Positions 1 to 8,280 of a stretch of 64,000 bases of DNA are shown piece after piece; position 1 is the stretch's first letter, and every line of letters starts with the position of its first letter. The position numbers were made by a program, and so were the translations under genes. The notes under the pieces are model-generated. The model saw only the letters and a list, made by a program, of their open reading frames with translations, was not told where the DNA came from and ran no database searches. The DNA is from Thermomicrobiales bacterium (GTDB lineage Bacteria > Chloroflexota > Chloroflexia > Thermomicrobiales > CFX8): contig JAMLIA010000003.1 of the NCBI GenBank assembly GCA_023954495.1, positions 22,739-86,738 of the forward strand. Direction: 5' to 3'.

Positions 1-1249
1 CGCCGAGGCGCTTGGCGTCATCTGCGTCGAAGACGATCTTGCCGGTCGCTGCTCCCGGGCTGGCCGGCAGGCCGACCGCGAGGACTTCTGGTGTGTACGA
101 CGGATCGATCATTGGATGCAGCAATTGATCGAGCTGGGCTGGTTCGACGCGCTGGACAGCCTCTTCCTTGGAAATCAGCCCCTCATCAACCATCTCGACG
201 GCGATGTTGACTGCCGCCTGACCGGTGCGCTTGCCAGTGCGTGTCTGAAGCATGAACAGTCGGCCATTCTGAATGGTGAACTCGACGTCCTGCATGTCGC
301 GATAGTGCAACTCAAGGCGGCTGGTGATGCTCTTGAACGATGACCAGGCATCCGAGAAGGCCGGCAACGTGCCCATCTCGGCGATCGGCTGAGGCGTTCT
401 GACACCTGCCACAACATCTTCGCCCTGCGCATTCACCAGGAATTCGCCGAATATCCCTTGCTCGCCCGTGGCGGGATTGCGCGTGAACGCAACGCCGGTC
501 GCGCTGTCGTCGCCCAGATTGCCGAAGACCATTGCCTGCACATTAACGGCTGTACCGAGGTCGTGCGCGATGTGATTTTGATTTCGATAGGCGATGGCAC
601 GCCGGTTATTCCATGAGCTGAAGACCGCCTCGACAGCGCCACGTAGTTGTGTCCAAGGGTCTTGCGGGAATTCGGAGCCGGCGTCGCGAATTACGATCTG
701 CTTGAATGTTTCGACCAGGCCCTTAAGCGAATCTGCCGAGAGTTCATGGTCGAGTGTGACACGAGTCTGCCGCTTCAGCGCGTCGATCGCGTCCTCGAAG
801 TGGTCGCTGTCGACGTCCATGACGACCTTGGCGTACATCTGGATCAGACGGCGGTAGCAGTCCCAGGCGAAACGCTCGTCGGCGCTCTCTGCCAGGCCAA
901 CAACGGTCTCGTCGTTCAAACCGAGGTTGAGGATCGTATCCATCATGCCTGGCATCGAGAACTTTGCGCCAGACCGCACCGAAACCAGGAGCGGGTTCGC
1001 CGAATCGCCGAACGATCTACCGATCTGCTCTTCGATGGTCTGGATTCCGGCTCGCGCTTCGTCCCACAGTCCGTCAGGGAATGTTTCGTCCGACGCTAGA
1101 TAGGCGCGGCAAGCGTCGGTCGTAATCGTGAATCCGGGAGGAACCGGCAGGTCGAGGCTGGTCATTTCGGCAAGGTTTGCGCCCTTGCCACCAAGGAGGT
1201 CCTTGTTGGATCCGTCGCCCTGGTCAAACCGCGATACCCACTGTGCCAT
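1..1249 (-). CDS. ppdK: Pyruvate, phosphate dikinase, N-terminal part (3' end beyond window)
   Basis: This enzyme interconverts pyruvate, ATP and phosphate with phosphoenolpyruvate, AMP and pyrophosphate. About 416 N-terminal residues are present and the gene runs off the left edge. Visible family features are the opening ATP-grasp segment LLGGKGANLAEM followed by VPPGFTITT, then VSVRSGAKFSMPGMMDT, TAVNVQAMVFGNLG, GVAFTRNPATGE and LQTRTGKRT, and the start of the phosphohistidine region LPASPGAATGKIVFD. The ATG at 1249 has an AGGGAGGT ribosome site that begins right at the stop codon of the upstream pcrA. The 12-base gap indicates cotranscription. The residues favour PpdK over PEP synthase, but the C-terminal half is not visible. 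Confidence 0.93.
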   Translation of the reverse strand, partial: MAQWVSRFDQGDGSNKDLLGGKGANLAEMTSLDLPVPPGFTITTDACRAYLASDETFPDGLWDEARAGIQTIEEQIGRSFGDSANPLLVSVRSGAKFSMPGMMDTILNLGLNDETVVGLAESADERFAWDCYRRLIQMYAKVVMDVDSDHFEDAIDALKRQTRVTLDHELSADSLKGLVETFKQIVIRDAGSEFPQDPWTQLRGAVEAVFSSWNNRRAIAYRNQNHIAHDLGTAVNVQAMVFGNLGDDSATGVAFTRNPATGEQGIFGEFLVNAQGEDVVAGVRTPQPIAEMGTLPAFSDAWSSFKSITSRLELHYRDMQDVEFTIQNGRLFMLQTRTGKRTGQAAVNIAVEMVDEGLISKEEAVQRVEPAQLDQLLHPMIDPSYTPEVLAVGLPASPGAATGKIVFDADDAKRLG

Positions 1250-1261
1250 CGGCTACCTCCC

Positions 1262-3463
1262 TTATTCCTGGTCGACCGTGAGATTGGCGAGACTCCCCAT
1301 CAACCGCTTTTCCCCATGTCGCTTGAACTGGACCGTGATTTCCTGATCGTCGTTGCGATCCGCGACCTGCACCACGACACGTCCCCGAACTTCTGCGTGG
1401 AATACGCGCTGCCCCGCCGATACCCGGGTATAGACCGGCGCTGCGGCGGGCTGAGCAACGAGCAACTTTCGCGTCGCGGGTCGCGTCGGTTCGTGCGATC
1501 GACTGCCTGCCGCCAGTGTACTCGCTGGAATTGCAGTCAGAAATGACGATGGCTCAGATGGCTCTGTACCGCCGAACCGGGAACGGCGAAACGCGTGCGT
1601 CAGATATAAGCGCTCTTTCGCCCGTGTGATTCCGACGTAGAGCAGTCTGCGCTCTTCTTCGAGCATGGCCGGGTTCTCGGTGATCGAGCGTTGGTGCGGG
1701 ATCAAACCTTCTTCAACGCCGGTGAGGAAGACGACCGGAAACTCCAGTCCCTTCACTGCATGGAGCGTGATGAGTGTGACTTTCTCGTGCGCATCCTCGA
1801 TCGTATCGGCATCACTCACTAGTGCGACTTCGGACAGGAACGTTGTCAATCGTGTCTCAGGTGGCTCATCATCGAACCGCTCAATGTTCGAGCGCAATTG
1901 CTGGAGGTTCTCCCAGCGCGACATCGCTTCTTCGTCGCCGGACTCGAAATAGCCGAGATAGCCGGTATCTTCCAGTGCCCGGTCGAATAGCTCGCTGAGG
2001 AGCGCGGTCGGTTCGAGATCGCGCAGGACGTCGAGGCGCTCACGCATTGCCGTCAGGAGTTTTGTCGCGCGCGACGAGAGCGGCGGTCCGTCGGCACTGC
2101 CGATGGCATCAAGCGCTGCGCCCGTGCCGGCAGCTCGCGCCTGGCTCCACTGCTCGATATCGGACAGCGTCTTCGCGCCGATGCCGGCTCCGACAGGGAA
2201 CTCGGCGACCACGCGCTGAAATGCGGCGTAATCATCCGGGTTTGAAATCAGGCGCAGGAGTGCGAGTGCGTCTTTGATCTCCTTGCGCTCGTAGAAGCGC
2301 GTGCCACCAATGAGCTGATAGGGGATCGTGGCGCGGATCATCGCCTCTTCGATCGGTCGGCTCTGCCAGTTGGTTCGGTACAGCACGGCGATGTCGCTGC
2401 CGCGGTACTTGCCTTCGGTGGTCAGCCGCTGGATCTCTTCGACGACGAACCGCGCTTCTTGCTGTTCGTCGAAACACTCTCTGAGTGTAATCTTCTCGCC
2501 CGCTTTGTTTGAAGTCCGCAGCTTCCGGTCGATCCGCTGGACGTTCTCACGAATCACTGCGTCAGCAGCGGTGAGGATGTCCGGTGTCGAACGATAGTTC
2601 TCTTCAAGATGGATCTCGATAGCGTCGGGAAAATCTTCTTTGAACGTCAGGATGTTGCGGATATCCGCAGCACGCCAACCGTAAATCGACTGATCCGGGT
2701 CGCCGACGACGCAGAGATTGCGATGCTCGGCGGCCAGCTCCTTCACCAGCAAATACTGGATGCGGTTAGTGTCCTGATATTCGTCGACCAGGACATAGTG
2801 GTAGCGCTGGCGGAGCGCGCTGAGCGCTTCCGGCGATTCGTGCAGGAGTCGTAGCGTCATCGACAACAAATCATCGAAGTCGAGCGCTTTGCGGCGCAGC
2901 AATGTCTGCTGATAAATCGGGTAGATCCGGGCCACTACCTCTTCAAAATAGCTCTCAACCGAGTCGGTGAACTCTGTTGGGCCGACGTTGTGGCTCTTTG
3001 AACGCGAGATCGTGCTGAGTACGGCCCGAGGCGCGAAATGCTTTGGGCTGATATCCAGTTGATCCATCGCTGACTTGACCGCGTTCATCTGGTCGCCATC
3101 ATCGTAGATGACGAACCGCGGATCGATTCCGATGTGTTGACCGTATTGTCTGAGCACGCGAGCGCAGAACCCGTGGAACGTGCCGAGCATGACCCAGCGC
3201 GCCCGATCTCCAACCAGCGCTTCGACACGCTCGCGCATCTCTCGTGCGGCCTTGTTGGTGAATGTGACGGCCAGGATATTCCACGGTGCGACGCCGAGGT
3301 CCTGGATGAGGTGGGCGATGCGGACAGTGAGGACGCGAGTCTTGCCACTGCCGGGACCTGCAACGATGAGAACGGGGCCGTCTGTCGTCATCACGGAAGC
3401 GCGTTGTTCGGGGTTCAGGCCATCCAGCAACGTGGATCCCTGTGACTCGTGGATACTCTGCAT
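1262..3463 (-). CDS. pcrA: ATP-dependent 3'-5' DNA helicase PcrA/UvrD
   Basis: This 733-residue superfamily 1A helicase unwinds DNA in repair and in replication-conflict resolution. It shows the Q motif region LNPEQRASV, Walker A AGPGSGKT, GTFHGFCARVLR, motif II VDEYQDTN, motif III GDPDQSIYGWRAAD, ENYRSTPDIL, and motifs V/VI (TLHAVKGLEFPVVF, LLYVGITRAKERLYL). The last 60 residues form the small Tudor-like domain typical of PcrA (RVFHAEVRGRVVVQV). Length is normal for the family. The ATG at 3463 is preceded by GAGGAG at short spacing. It is the first gene of a unit with ppdK. I see no GAAC-N4-GTTC box in front of it. Confidence 0.95.
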   Translation of the reverse strand: MQSIHESQGSTLLDGLNPEQRASVMTTDGPVLIVAGPGSGKTRVLTVRIAHLIQDLGVAPWNILAVTFTNKAAREMRERVEALVGDRARWVMLGTFHGFCARVLRQYGQHIGIDPRFVIYDDGDQMNAVKSAMDQLDISPKHFAPRAVLSTISRSKSHNVGPTEFTDSVESYFEEVVARIYPIYQQTLLRRKALDFDDLLSMTLRLLHESPEALSALRQRYHYVLVDEYQDTNRIQYLLVKELAAEHRNLCVVGDPDQSIYGWRAADIRNILTFKEDFPDAIEIHLEENYRSTPDILTAADAVIRENVQRIDRKLRTSNKAGEKITLRECFDEQQEARFVVEEIQRLTTEGKYRGSDIAVLYRTNWQSRPIEEAMIRATIPYQLIGGTRFYERKEIKDALALLRLISNPDDYAAFQRVVAEFPVGAGIGAKTLSDIEQWSQARAAGTGAALDAIGSADGPPLSSRATKLLTAMRERLDVLRDLEPTALLSELFDRALEDTGYLGYFESGDEEAMSRWENLQQLRSNIERFDDEPPETRLTTFLSEVALVSDADTIEDAHEKVTLITLHAVKGLEFPVVFLTGVEEGLIPHQRSITENPAMLEEERRLLYVGITRAKERLYLTHAFRRSRFGGTEPSEPSSFLTAIPASTLAAGSRSHEPTRPATRKLLVAQPAAAPVYTRVSAGQRVFHAEVRGRVVVQVADRNDDQEITVQFKRHGEKRLMGSLANLTVDQE

Positions 3464-3541
3464 GACTCCTCGATCGATCGGTATGACAGCCCTCAGTGCT
3501 GGGCCGTGATTGTACCTGAGGCGCTGGGTGACTCCGCGGCG

Positions 3542-3571
3542 TTGCCCTCGGCGTTGCTCGCTTGTTATGCT
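3542..3571 (+). promoter_or_regulatory. Promoter of the CAT-anticodon tRNA
   Basis: TTGCCC (3542-3547) and TATGCT (3566-3571) are 18 bases apart, with a TG one base upstream of the -10. The tRNA begins 17 bases downstream. Assigned by motif only. Confidence 0.5.
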
Positions 3572-3587
3572 TATTGCCGCTTCGCGA

Positions 3588-3662
3588 GCCGGTGTAGCTC
3601 AGAGGCAGAGCAGGGGACTCATAAGCCCTTGGCCGCAGGTTCGATTCCCGCCACCGGCACCA
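3588..3662 (+). tRNA. tRNA with CAT anticodon (Met or lysidine-modified Ile2)
   Basis: The acceptor stem GCCGGTG/CACCGGC pairs fully, the discriminator is A3659 and CCA is encoded (3660-3662). The anticodon loop is CTCATAA. A G1-C72 pair excludes the initiator tRNA. The anticodon arm GGGGA-loop-GCCCT and the following TTGG resemble tRNA-Ile2. The neighbour is tilS, whose enzyme converts this anticodon's C34 to lysidine, so Ile2 is favoured. Two stem pairs look imperfect: A31-G39 in the anticodon stem and A51-C63 in the T stem. Confidence 0.93.
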
Positions 3663-3673
3663 TCATGCAGAGG

Positions 3674-3709
3674 ACGATCGCGCTCACGAGCGCGATCGTT
3701 TGCGTTTTT
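3674..3709 (+). terminator. Rho-independent terminator after the tRNA
   Basis: A perfect 11-bp stem (3674-3684 with 3689-3699) and a 4-base loop are followed by TTTGCGTTTTT. It ends the tRNA transcript. Its T tract covers the TTG at 3700 that would otherwise extend tilS, which argues for the downstream tilS start. Confidence 0.9.
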
Positions 3710-3735
3710 ACGTCCAGCTGCAGAGTGAGGCGAAA

Positions 3736-4797
3736 GTGTCAGGCGTGCCCGACTGGACCGATGCCAAGCTGGCGCACGTTCGCGCCGTCGGCAGCAGGTG
3801 TCTGACTTGGGATGTCCCGGTTGCGATTGCCTGCTCTGGTGGCGTGGACTCGACTGCGCTGCTTCTGCTGGCGAGCTCAATGCGGGACCAGCTGGCACCG
3901 TTTTTCGTCGTTCATGTCGATCATCGCACCCGCGTAGAGTCGGCCGAGGAGGGGCGGCACGTTGCGGCACTGTGTGCGTTGCTGGATGTTCCGTTCGTCG
4001 CGGCGGATGTTGACGCTGATTGGCGCATCGGCGAGCACGTCGCAGAACATCGCCTTCGCGCTGCCCGCTATGAAGCGCTCGCGCGTGTCGTCCGCGCGCA
4101 CAATCTCCGCGCCGTTGTCACCGCCCACACGCAGGACGATCAGGTTGAGACGATCCTGATGCGCCTGCTCTCCGGCACTGGTTCTGGTGGGGCAGCCGGG
4201 ATGCTGCCGACCAGCACGATCGCAACGGCGAGTGGCGACCTGCAGATTCTTCGTCCGCTGCTTGATGTTTCCAGAAGCGACCTGATGCGAGTGGTTGAAG
4301 ACGCTGGTGTCGAACCCATACTCGATCCAAGCAACGCCGATACGCGCTACGCACGCAATGCCCTGAGGCATGAGATCATTCCGCAGTTGCGACGGCTATA
4401 CCCTGGGTTTCCAGCGACGTTACTGCGCTCCATGATGCTTGTTCGCGATGACGCGATGGTTGTAAATGACTTGGCAAACGGTGTGTTTGCGGAAATCGTT
4501 GAAGCGACGAGCCGTGGGGCCCTGGTCGATCGCAACGCATTGCGTCGTGCGTCGCGACCGGTGGCATCGCGCATCGTGCGGCGTGTGGCGCGACAGGTGT
4601 CTACCGCCGCTTCCGACGCCGACTGGCGCGAACTGTCGTCGGAACGCATCGACGCAGTTCTCCGTGCAGTGCAGGGGCGAGCCGGAGCGAAAATCGAATT
4701 GCCGCATGGCGTGGATGTGATCATTGAGCGAGACCGGGTTGTGTTCGCGCAGCGAGGAGGAAGGGACGACGATGACGGACGACCAACGCCTGGATAG
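3736..4797 (+). CDS. tilS: tRNA(Ile)-lysidine synthase
   Basis: TilS ligates lysine to C34 of the CAU-anticodon tRNA-Ile2, which switches it from Met to Ile identity. It is 353 residues from GTG 3736, preceded by AGTGAGG five bases upstream. The N-terminal PP-loop ATPase motif ACSGGVDSTALL is intact, followed by HVDHRTRVES, TAHTQDDQVETILMRLLSGTG, RPLLDVSRSDL and LDPSNADTRYARNALRHEIIP, all characteristic of TilS. The C-terminal region is shorter and less distinctive than in E. coli TilS. It overlaps hpt by 26 bases in the conserved order tilS-hpt-ftsH. A CAT-anticodon tRNA lies immediately upstream. Confidence 0.93.
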   Translation: MSGVPDWTDAKLAHVRAVGSRCLTWDVPVAIACSGGVDSTALLLLASSMRDQLAPFFVVHVDHRTRVESAEEGRHVAALCALLDVPFVAADVDADWRIGEHVAEHRLRAARYEALARVVRAHNLRAVVTAHTQDDQVETILMRLLSGTGSGGAAGMLPTSTIATASGDLQILRPLLDVSRSDLMRVVEDAGVEPILDPSNADTRYARNALRHEIIPQLRRLYPGFPATLLRSMMLVRDDAMVVNDLANGVFAEIVEATSRGALVDRNALRRASRPVASRIVRRVARQVSTAASDADWRELSSERIDAVLRAVQGRAGAKIELPHGVDVIIERDRVVFAQRGGRDDDDGRPTPG

Positions 4798-5317
4798 CGG
4801 GATAGCCCGAGTGCTAGTGTCCGAGGAGCAGATTCAGCAGCGTATCGCTCAGCTCGGAGCAGAACTCGGCGAAATTTACCGCGATAGTTGCCCCATCCTC
4901 GTTGGGATTCTGACCGGCGCGTTCGTCTTCATGGCCGACCTGTCGCGGGCGATGCCGGTCCAGCTTGATGTCCAGTTCATGGCCGTGTCGAGCTATGGCG
5001 CATCAACGCAGTCGAGTGGCGTGGTGAAGATTCTGAAGGACCTTGATACCTCGATCGAGGGGCGAGACATTCTCATTGTTGAGGACATCATCGATAGCGG
5101 TCTGACGCTCGCGTATCTGCTCGACGTGCTCAGTCGTCGCGGACCGAAGAGTATCCGCGTTGTCACGCTGCTGATGAAAGAACGTGACCACCACCGGGAC
5201 GTTCAGGTGGACCATTGCGGCTTCCTGATTCCGGACGAGTTCGTTGTCGGTTATGGGCTTGATGTTGCAGGGCGATATCGCAACTTGTCGTACGTCGGCG
5301 TCTACGACGGATCGTAG
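4772..5317 (+). CDS. hpt: Hypoxanthine phosphoribosyltransferase
   Basis: This is the purine salvage enzyme that joins hypoxanthine or guanine to PRPP to give IMP or GMP. It has 181 residues, the usual bacterial length. The PRPP-binding signature VEDIIDSGLTLAYLL is clear, with LVGILTGAFVFMADLSR upstream and DEFVVGYGLDVAGRYRNL near the C-terminus. I chose ATG 4772 because AGGAGG sits about a dozen bases upstream and the homology starts there. The gene begins inside the end of tilS, so the two are probably translationally coupled. Confidence 0.95.
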   Translation: MTDDQRLDSGIARVLVSEEQIQQRIAQLGAELGEIYRDSCPILVGILTGAFVFMADLSRAMPVQLDVQFMAVSSYGASTQSSGVVKILKDLDTSIEGRDILIVEDIIDSGLTLAYLLDVLSRRGPKSIRVVTLLMKERDHHRDVQVDHCGFLIPDEFVVGYGLDVAGRYRNLSYVGVYDGS

Positions 5318-5348
5318 CGGAGGGCCGGGAAGGCGCTCGTTATTGTCC

Positions 5349-5357
5349 TGTTATAAT
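5349..5357 (+). promoter_or_regulatory. Extended -10 promoter element upstream of ftsH
   Basis: TGTTATAAT is a consensus extended -10 (TG-N-TATAAT) in the 123-base gap between hpt and ftsH. I see no good -35 at 16-18 bases. It could give ftsH its own transcript besides readthrough from tilS-hpt. Confidence 0.55.
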
Positions 5358-5440
5358 CTGGGCACGTTGTTCCGCTCACTCAACTGGTTGTGCTCCTCCT
5401 GTTCGTGTAACCAGAGCGGAGCACCTGCAGAGGATACCCG

Positions 5441-7375
5441 ATGACCGACAATCGATGGCTTCGCAACGGCTTTGTCTGGATCATCCTGATTATCGCGGTT
5501 ATCGCCCTCTGGTTCATGGTGACCAGCGGTGGCGAGCGCACGCGAACACGCGATCTCAGTAGCATCGCGCAGGACATTCAGGCCGGCCAGGTCGCACGGC
5601 TCGAACAGACCGAAAACTCGAGCAAGGTCACTGTCTATTACAAGGGTTCCGACGAAGTAGAGACGTTCCGGCTGCCGCAGAACGTCAATATCTACGATGC
5701 GTTGATGCTCTATGGCGTCGAACCAACGGACGTCGACATTACGATCAAGGCCGCGAGTCAGTGGGGCAATTGGCTCGGTATCATGACCTTTATATTGCCG
5801 ACGATGATCCTGATCGGCATCGTGATCTTCATGATGCGTCAGGCGCAGGGCAGTAACAGCCAGGCGATGTCGTTCGGTAAGAGTCGCGCACGGATGTTTA
5901 CCGGCAATAAGCCGACGGTGACATTTGCGGACGTCGCCGGTGTCAACGAAGCCAAAGAAGAGCTCGTTGAGGTCGTTGAGTTCCTGAAGTATCCAGAGAA
6001 GTTCTCTGCCCTCGGCGCGCGGATTCCTCGCGGTGTGCTGCTGGTCGGCCCTCCAGGCACCGGCAAGACTTTGCTCTCGCGTGCCGTCGCTGGAGAGGCT
6101 GGCGTGCCTTTCTTCAGTATCTCCGGCTCTGAGTTCGTCGAGATGTTCGTAGGCGTTGGTGCGTCGCGAGTTCGTGATCTGTTTGATCAGGCCAAGCGCA
6201 ATGCGCCCTGCATCGTGTTCGTTGACGAGATCGACGCCGTCGGTCGCCAGCGTGGCGCTGGACTTGGTGGCAGTCACGACGAGCGCGAGCAGACGCTGAA
6301 TCAGATTCTCGTCGAGATGGACGGATTTGACAGCAGCACGAACGTGATCGTCATTGCTGCGACGAACCGGCCGGACGTCCTCGACCCGGCGTTGCTTCGC
6401 CCCGGTCGATTCGACCGTCAGGTCATTCTCGATCGGCCTGACATCGCTGGTCGACTCGCCGTTCTCGAAGTTCATTCGCGGGGCAAGCCGCTTGAGGATG
6501 ATATACAGCTCGAAGACCTCGCTCGGCAGACTCCGGGGTTCTCGGGAGCCGACCTTGAGAACCTGGTGAACGAGTCCGCCATCCTTGCTGCACGGCGCAA
6601 CAAGAAGACGATCGGCCGCAAGGAGCTCGCCGAAGCAATCGATCGGGTTGTCGCCGGGCCGCAGCGCAAGAGTCGCGTCATCAGCGAGCGTGAGAAGCTG
6701 ATGACCGCATACCACGAGGCGGGCCATGCGCTCGTCGCGCGCATGGTGCCGAACGCCGATCCGGTGCGCAAAGTGTCGATCGTCGCACGCGGCATGATGG
6801 GTGGCTACACCAGCGTCGTGCCGGACGAGGATCGGTTCTTCTGGACCAAGAGTCAATTCGAGGACATGCTGGCCTACATCATGGGCGGTCGTGTCGCTGA
6901 GGAGATCGTCTTCAACGAGATCTCTACCGGCGCTTCGAATGACATTGAGCGAGCGTCTGGTCTGGCCCGCCGAATGGTGACCGAGTATGGCATGAGCTCC
7001 ACGCTCGGACCGTTGGCCTTCGGTAAGAAGGACGAGCTTGTCTTCCTCGGACGTGAGATTAATGAGCAGCGCAACTACAGTGACGAGGTCGCGTTCCAGA
7101 TTGACCAGGAGATTCGTCAACTGATTGATGACGCCTACAAGCTGGCGCGCCAAGTCCTGACCGAGCACGCCGACAAGCTTGAGGCGATTGCCATGCTCCT
7201 GATTGAGAACGAGACCGTCGAGTCCGAAGAGCTGGAGGCGCTCTTCGACTCGCCGCGACCACAGCCAACACTGCACGGTCCGTCGCATCCGCAGTTGCCT
7301 ACTGGTAATGCTGAGCGCGAACGGCGTGAACCGGAAGTGGCTCCGCGCCTCCGACCACAGCCCGCATCCGGGTAG
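5441..7375 (+). CDS. ftsH: ATP-dependent zinc metalloprotease FtsH
   Basis: FtsH is a membrane-anchored AAA+ protease that degrades misfolded membrane proteins and selected regulators. It has 644 residues. The N-terminal transmembrane helix ([16 protein letters not shown]) and a second near residue 110 ([20 protein letters not shown]) flank a small periplasmic domain. The AAA module has Walker A GPPGTGKT, Walker B IVFVDEID and the [22 protein letters not shown]. The protease zinc site is HEAGH, and the downstream [13 protein letters not shown] region supplies the third ligand. The C-terminal tail is Pro/Arg-rich. AGAGGA lies six bases before the ATG. Confidence 0.97.
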   Translation: MTDNRWLRNGFVWIILIIAVIALWFMVTSGGERTRTRDLSSIAQDIQAGQVARLEQTENSSKVTVYYKGSDEVETFRLPQNVNIYDALMLYGVEPTDVDITIKAASQWGNWLGIMTFILPTMILIGIVIFMMRQAQGSNSQAMSFGKSRARMFTGNKPTVTFADVAGVNEAKEELVEVVEFLKYPEKFSALGARIPRGVLLVGPPGTGKTLLSRAVAGEAGVPFFSISGSEFVEMFVGVGASRVRDLFDQAKRNAPCIVFVDEIDAVGRQRGAGLGGSHDEREQTLNQILVEMDGFDSSTNVIVIAATNRPDVLDPALLRPGRFDRQVILDRPDIAGRLAVLEVHSRGKPLEDDIQLEDLARQTPGFSGADLENLVNESAILAARRNKKTIGRKELAEAIDRVVAGPQRKSRVISEREKLMTAYHEAGHALVARMVPNADPVRKVSIVARGMMGGYTSVVPDEDRFFWTKSQFEDMLAYIMGGRVAEEIVFNEISTGASNDIERASGLARRMVTEYGMSSTLGPLAFGKKDELVFLGREINEQRNYSDEVAFQIDQEIRQLIDDAYKLARQVLTEHADKLEAIAMLLIENETVESEELEALFDSPRPQPTLHGPSHPQLPTGNAERERREPEVAPRLRPQPASG

Positions 7376-7401
7376 CGGTGACCACACAACGTTCGAATAT
7401 T

Positions 7402-7425
7402 GAAGGCGGCCGCAGGGCCGCCTTC
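7402..7425. terminator. Hairpin between converging ftsH and VOC gene
   Basis: A perfect 10-bp stem (GAAGGCGGCC/GGCCGCCTTC, loop GCAG) lies 27 bases after ftsH. The plus-strand tail (ACTCTTTG) is only weakly T-rich. It is probably the ftsH terminator. The rest of the gap to 7518 holds nothing recognisable. Confidence 0.6.
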
Positions 7426-7518
7426 ACTCTTTGCTGGCATTGATGTTGGCGTTGCGTTTCAGCCAGAGCGATCTGAAACCACGAGCGCGTGGCGATGAGC
7501 ACATGCGCTCGGTCTTCG

Positions 7519-7955
7519 TCAGTTGAGCTCTTCAACAATCCCGACGATGACTCCTGCTGGACCGCGAAGATAGCAGTATCGATAGATGTACTCGTACTGC
7601 GCGATCTCTCCAACGAGGGTGGCACCGTGGCGAGCAGACGCTCGTATGTGTCGTCGAGAGAGTCAACCACGAATGTCAGTCGGGGAATGCCCGGTGCATT
7701 CACTGGTGCGGTGGGAGGCGGCGAGGTGGAAACCGGTGAATGGAACGTTGACAGCTCAATGCGGCCATGGCCGTCTGGCGTCCGCAGGAAGGCAATGTCG
7801 CTCCGAACCCCGTCTAGCCCGACGAGCTGATCGACCCATTCACCTTCGACGGTTGTCTCGCCTTCGAGTTCCAGACCCAGTTCGACGAAGAACGCAATTG
7901 CCGCCGACAGGTCGTTGACAACATAACCTGCGTGATCAAGCCGCTTGACTGCCAT
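7519..7955 (-). CDS. VOC/glyoxalase family protein, frame-interrupted
   Basis: This is a single-domain VOC-fold metalloprotein of the glyoxalase/epimerase type; the substrate cannot be read from the sequence. From ATG 7955 (GGGAGA upstream) the frame reads MAVKRLDHAGYVVNDLSAAI, then SDIAFLRTPDGHGRIELSTF and IPRLTFVVDSLDDTYERLLA. It then drifts into Ser-rich nonsense. The other frame supplies the expected ending ATLVGEIAQYEYIYRYCYLR, then GPAGVIVGIVEELN and a stop at 7519-7521. The join is near 7624-7628, where one missing G would restore ...LLATGATLVGE.... Repaired length is about 145 residues, normal for the family. Either a base-call deletion or a recent inactivating mutation. Confidence 0.8.
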
Positions 7956-8064
7956 GATGAACATCTCCCGATCTTGAAGCCCGAGTGGACGTGGAGGATC
8001 TCCGGTAGATGCGCAGAATGCGCGCAAGCATGGATCAGAACAACCGAGGTGGATATGGTGCGAG

Positions 8065-8097
8065 AAAAAATGCAAAGAGCCGCCATAAAGGCGGCTC
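8065..8097 (-). terminator. Terminator of tRNA-Ala
   Basis: On the minus strand an 8-bp stem (GAGCCGCC/GGCGGCTC, 8077-8097) with an AT-rich loop is followed by TTTGCATTTTTT. It lies 18 bases past the tRNA 3' end. Confidence 0.85.
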
Positions 8098-8115
8098 AAG
8101 CGATGGCTTCGTGGG

Positions 8116-8188
<73 letters not shown>

Positions 8189-8224
8189 ACGATTGCGTCG
8201 CGAGTCGCCCCGCAACGACTGCGA

Positions 8225-8253
8225 ACTATATCACGAGCCATCGAAACTGACGA
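8225..8253 (-). promoter_or_regulatory. Promoter of tRNA-Ala
   Basis: Read on the minus strand: TCGTCA (8248-8253), 17 bases, then TATAGT (8225-8230) preceded by TGA, an extended -10. The tRNA starts about 36 bases downstream. Confidence 0.5.
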
Positions 8254-8280
8254 AGGTTGTGCAATGTGATCGCTTCAGAT

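Noticed and set aside
3700..3735. Upstream TTG start for tilS
   Set aside because: The TTG lies in the T tract of the tRNA terminator. GTG 3736 has a proper ribosome site and fits the family.
5351..7387. A 678-codon open frame on the minus strand across ftsH
   Set aside because: It is antisense to a perfectly conserved FtsH, has no family pattern, and reflects codon bias at this GC content. The same holds for long antisense frames opposite dnaE, fhs and purL.
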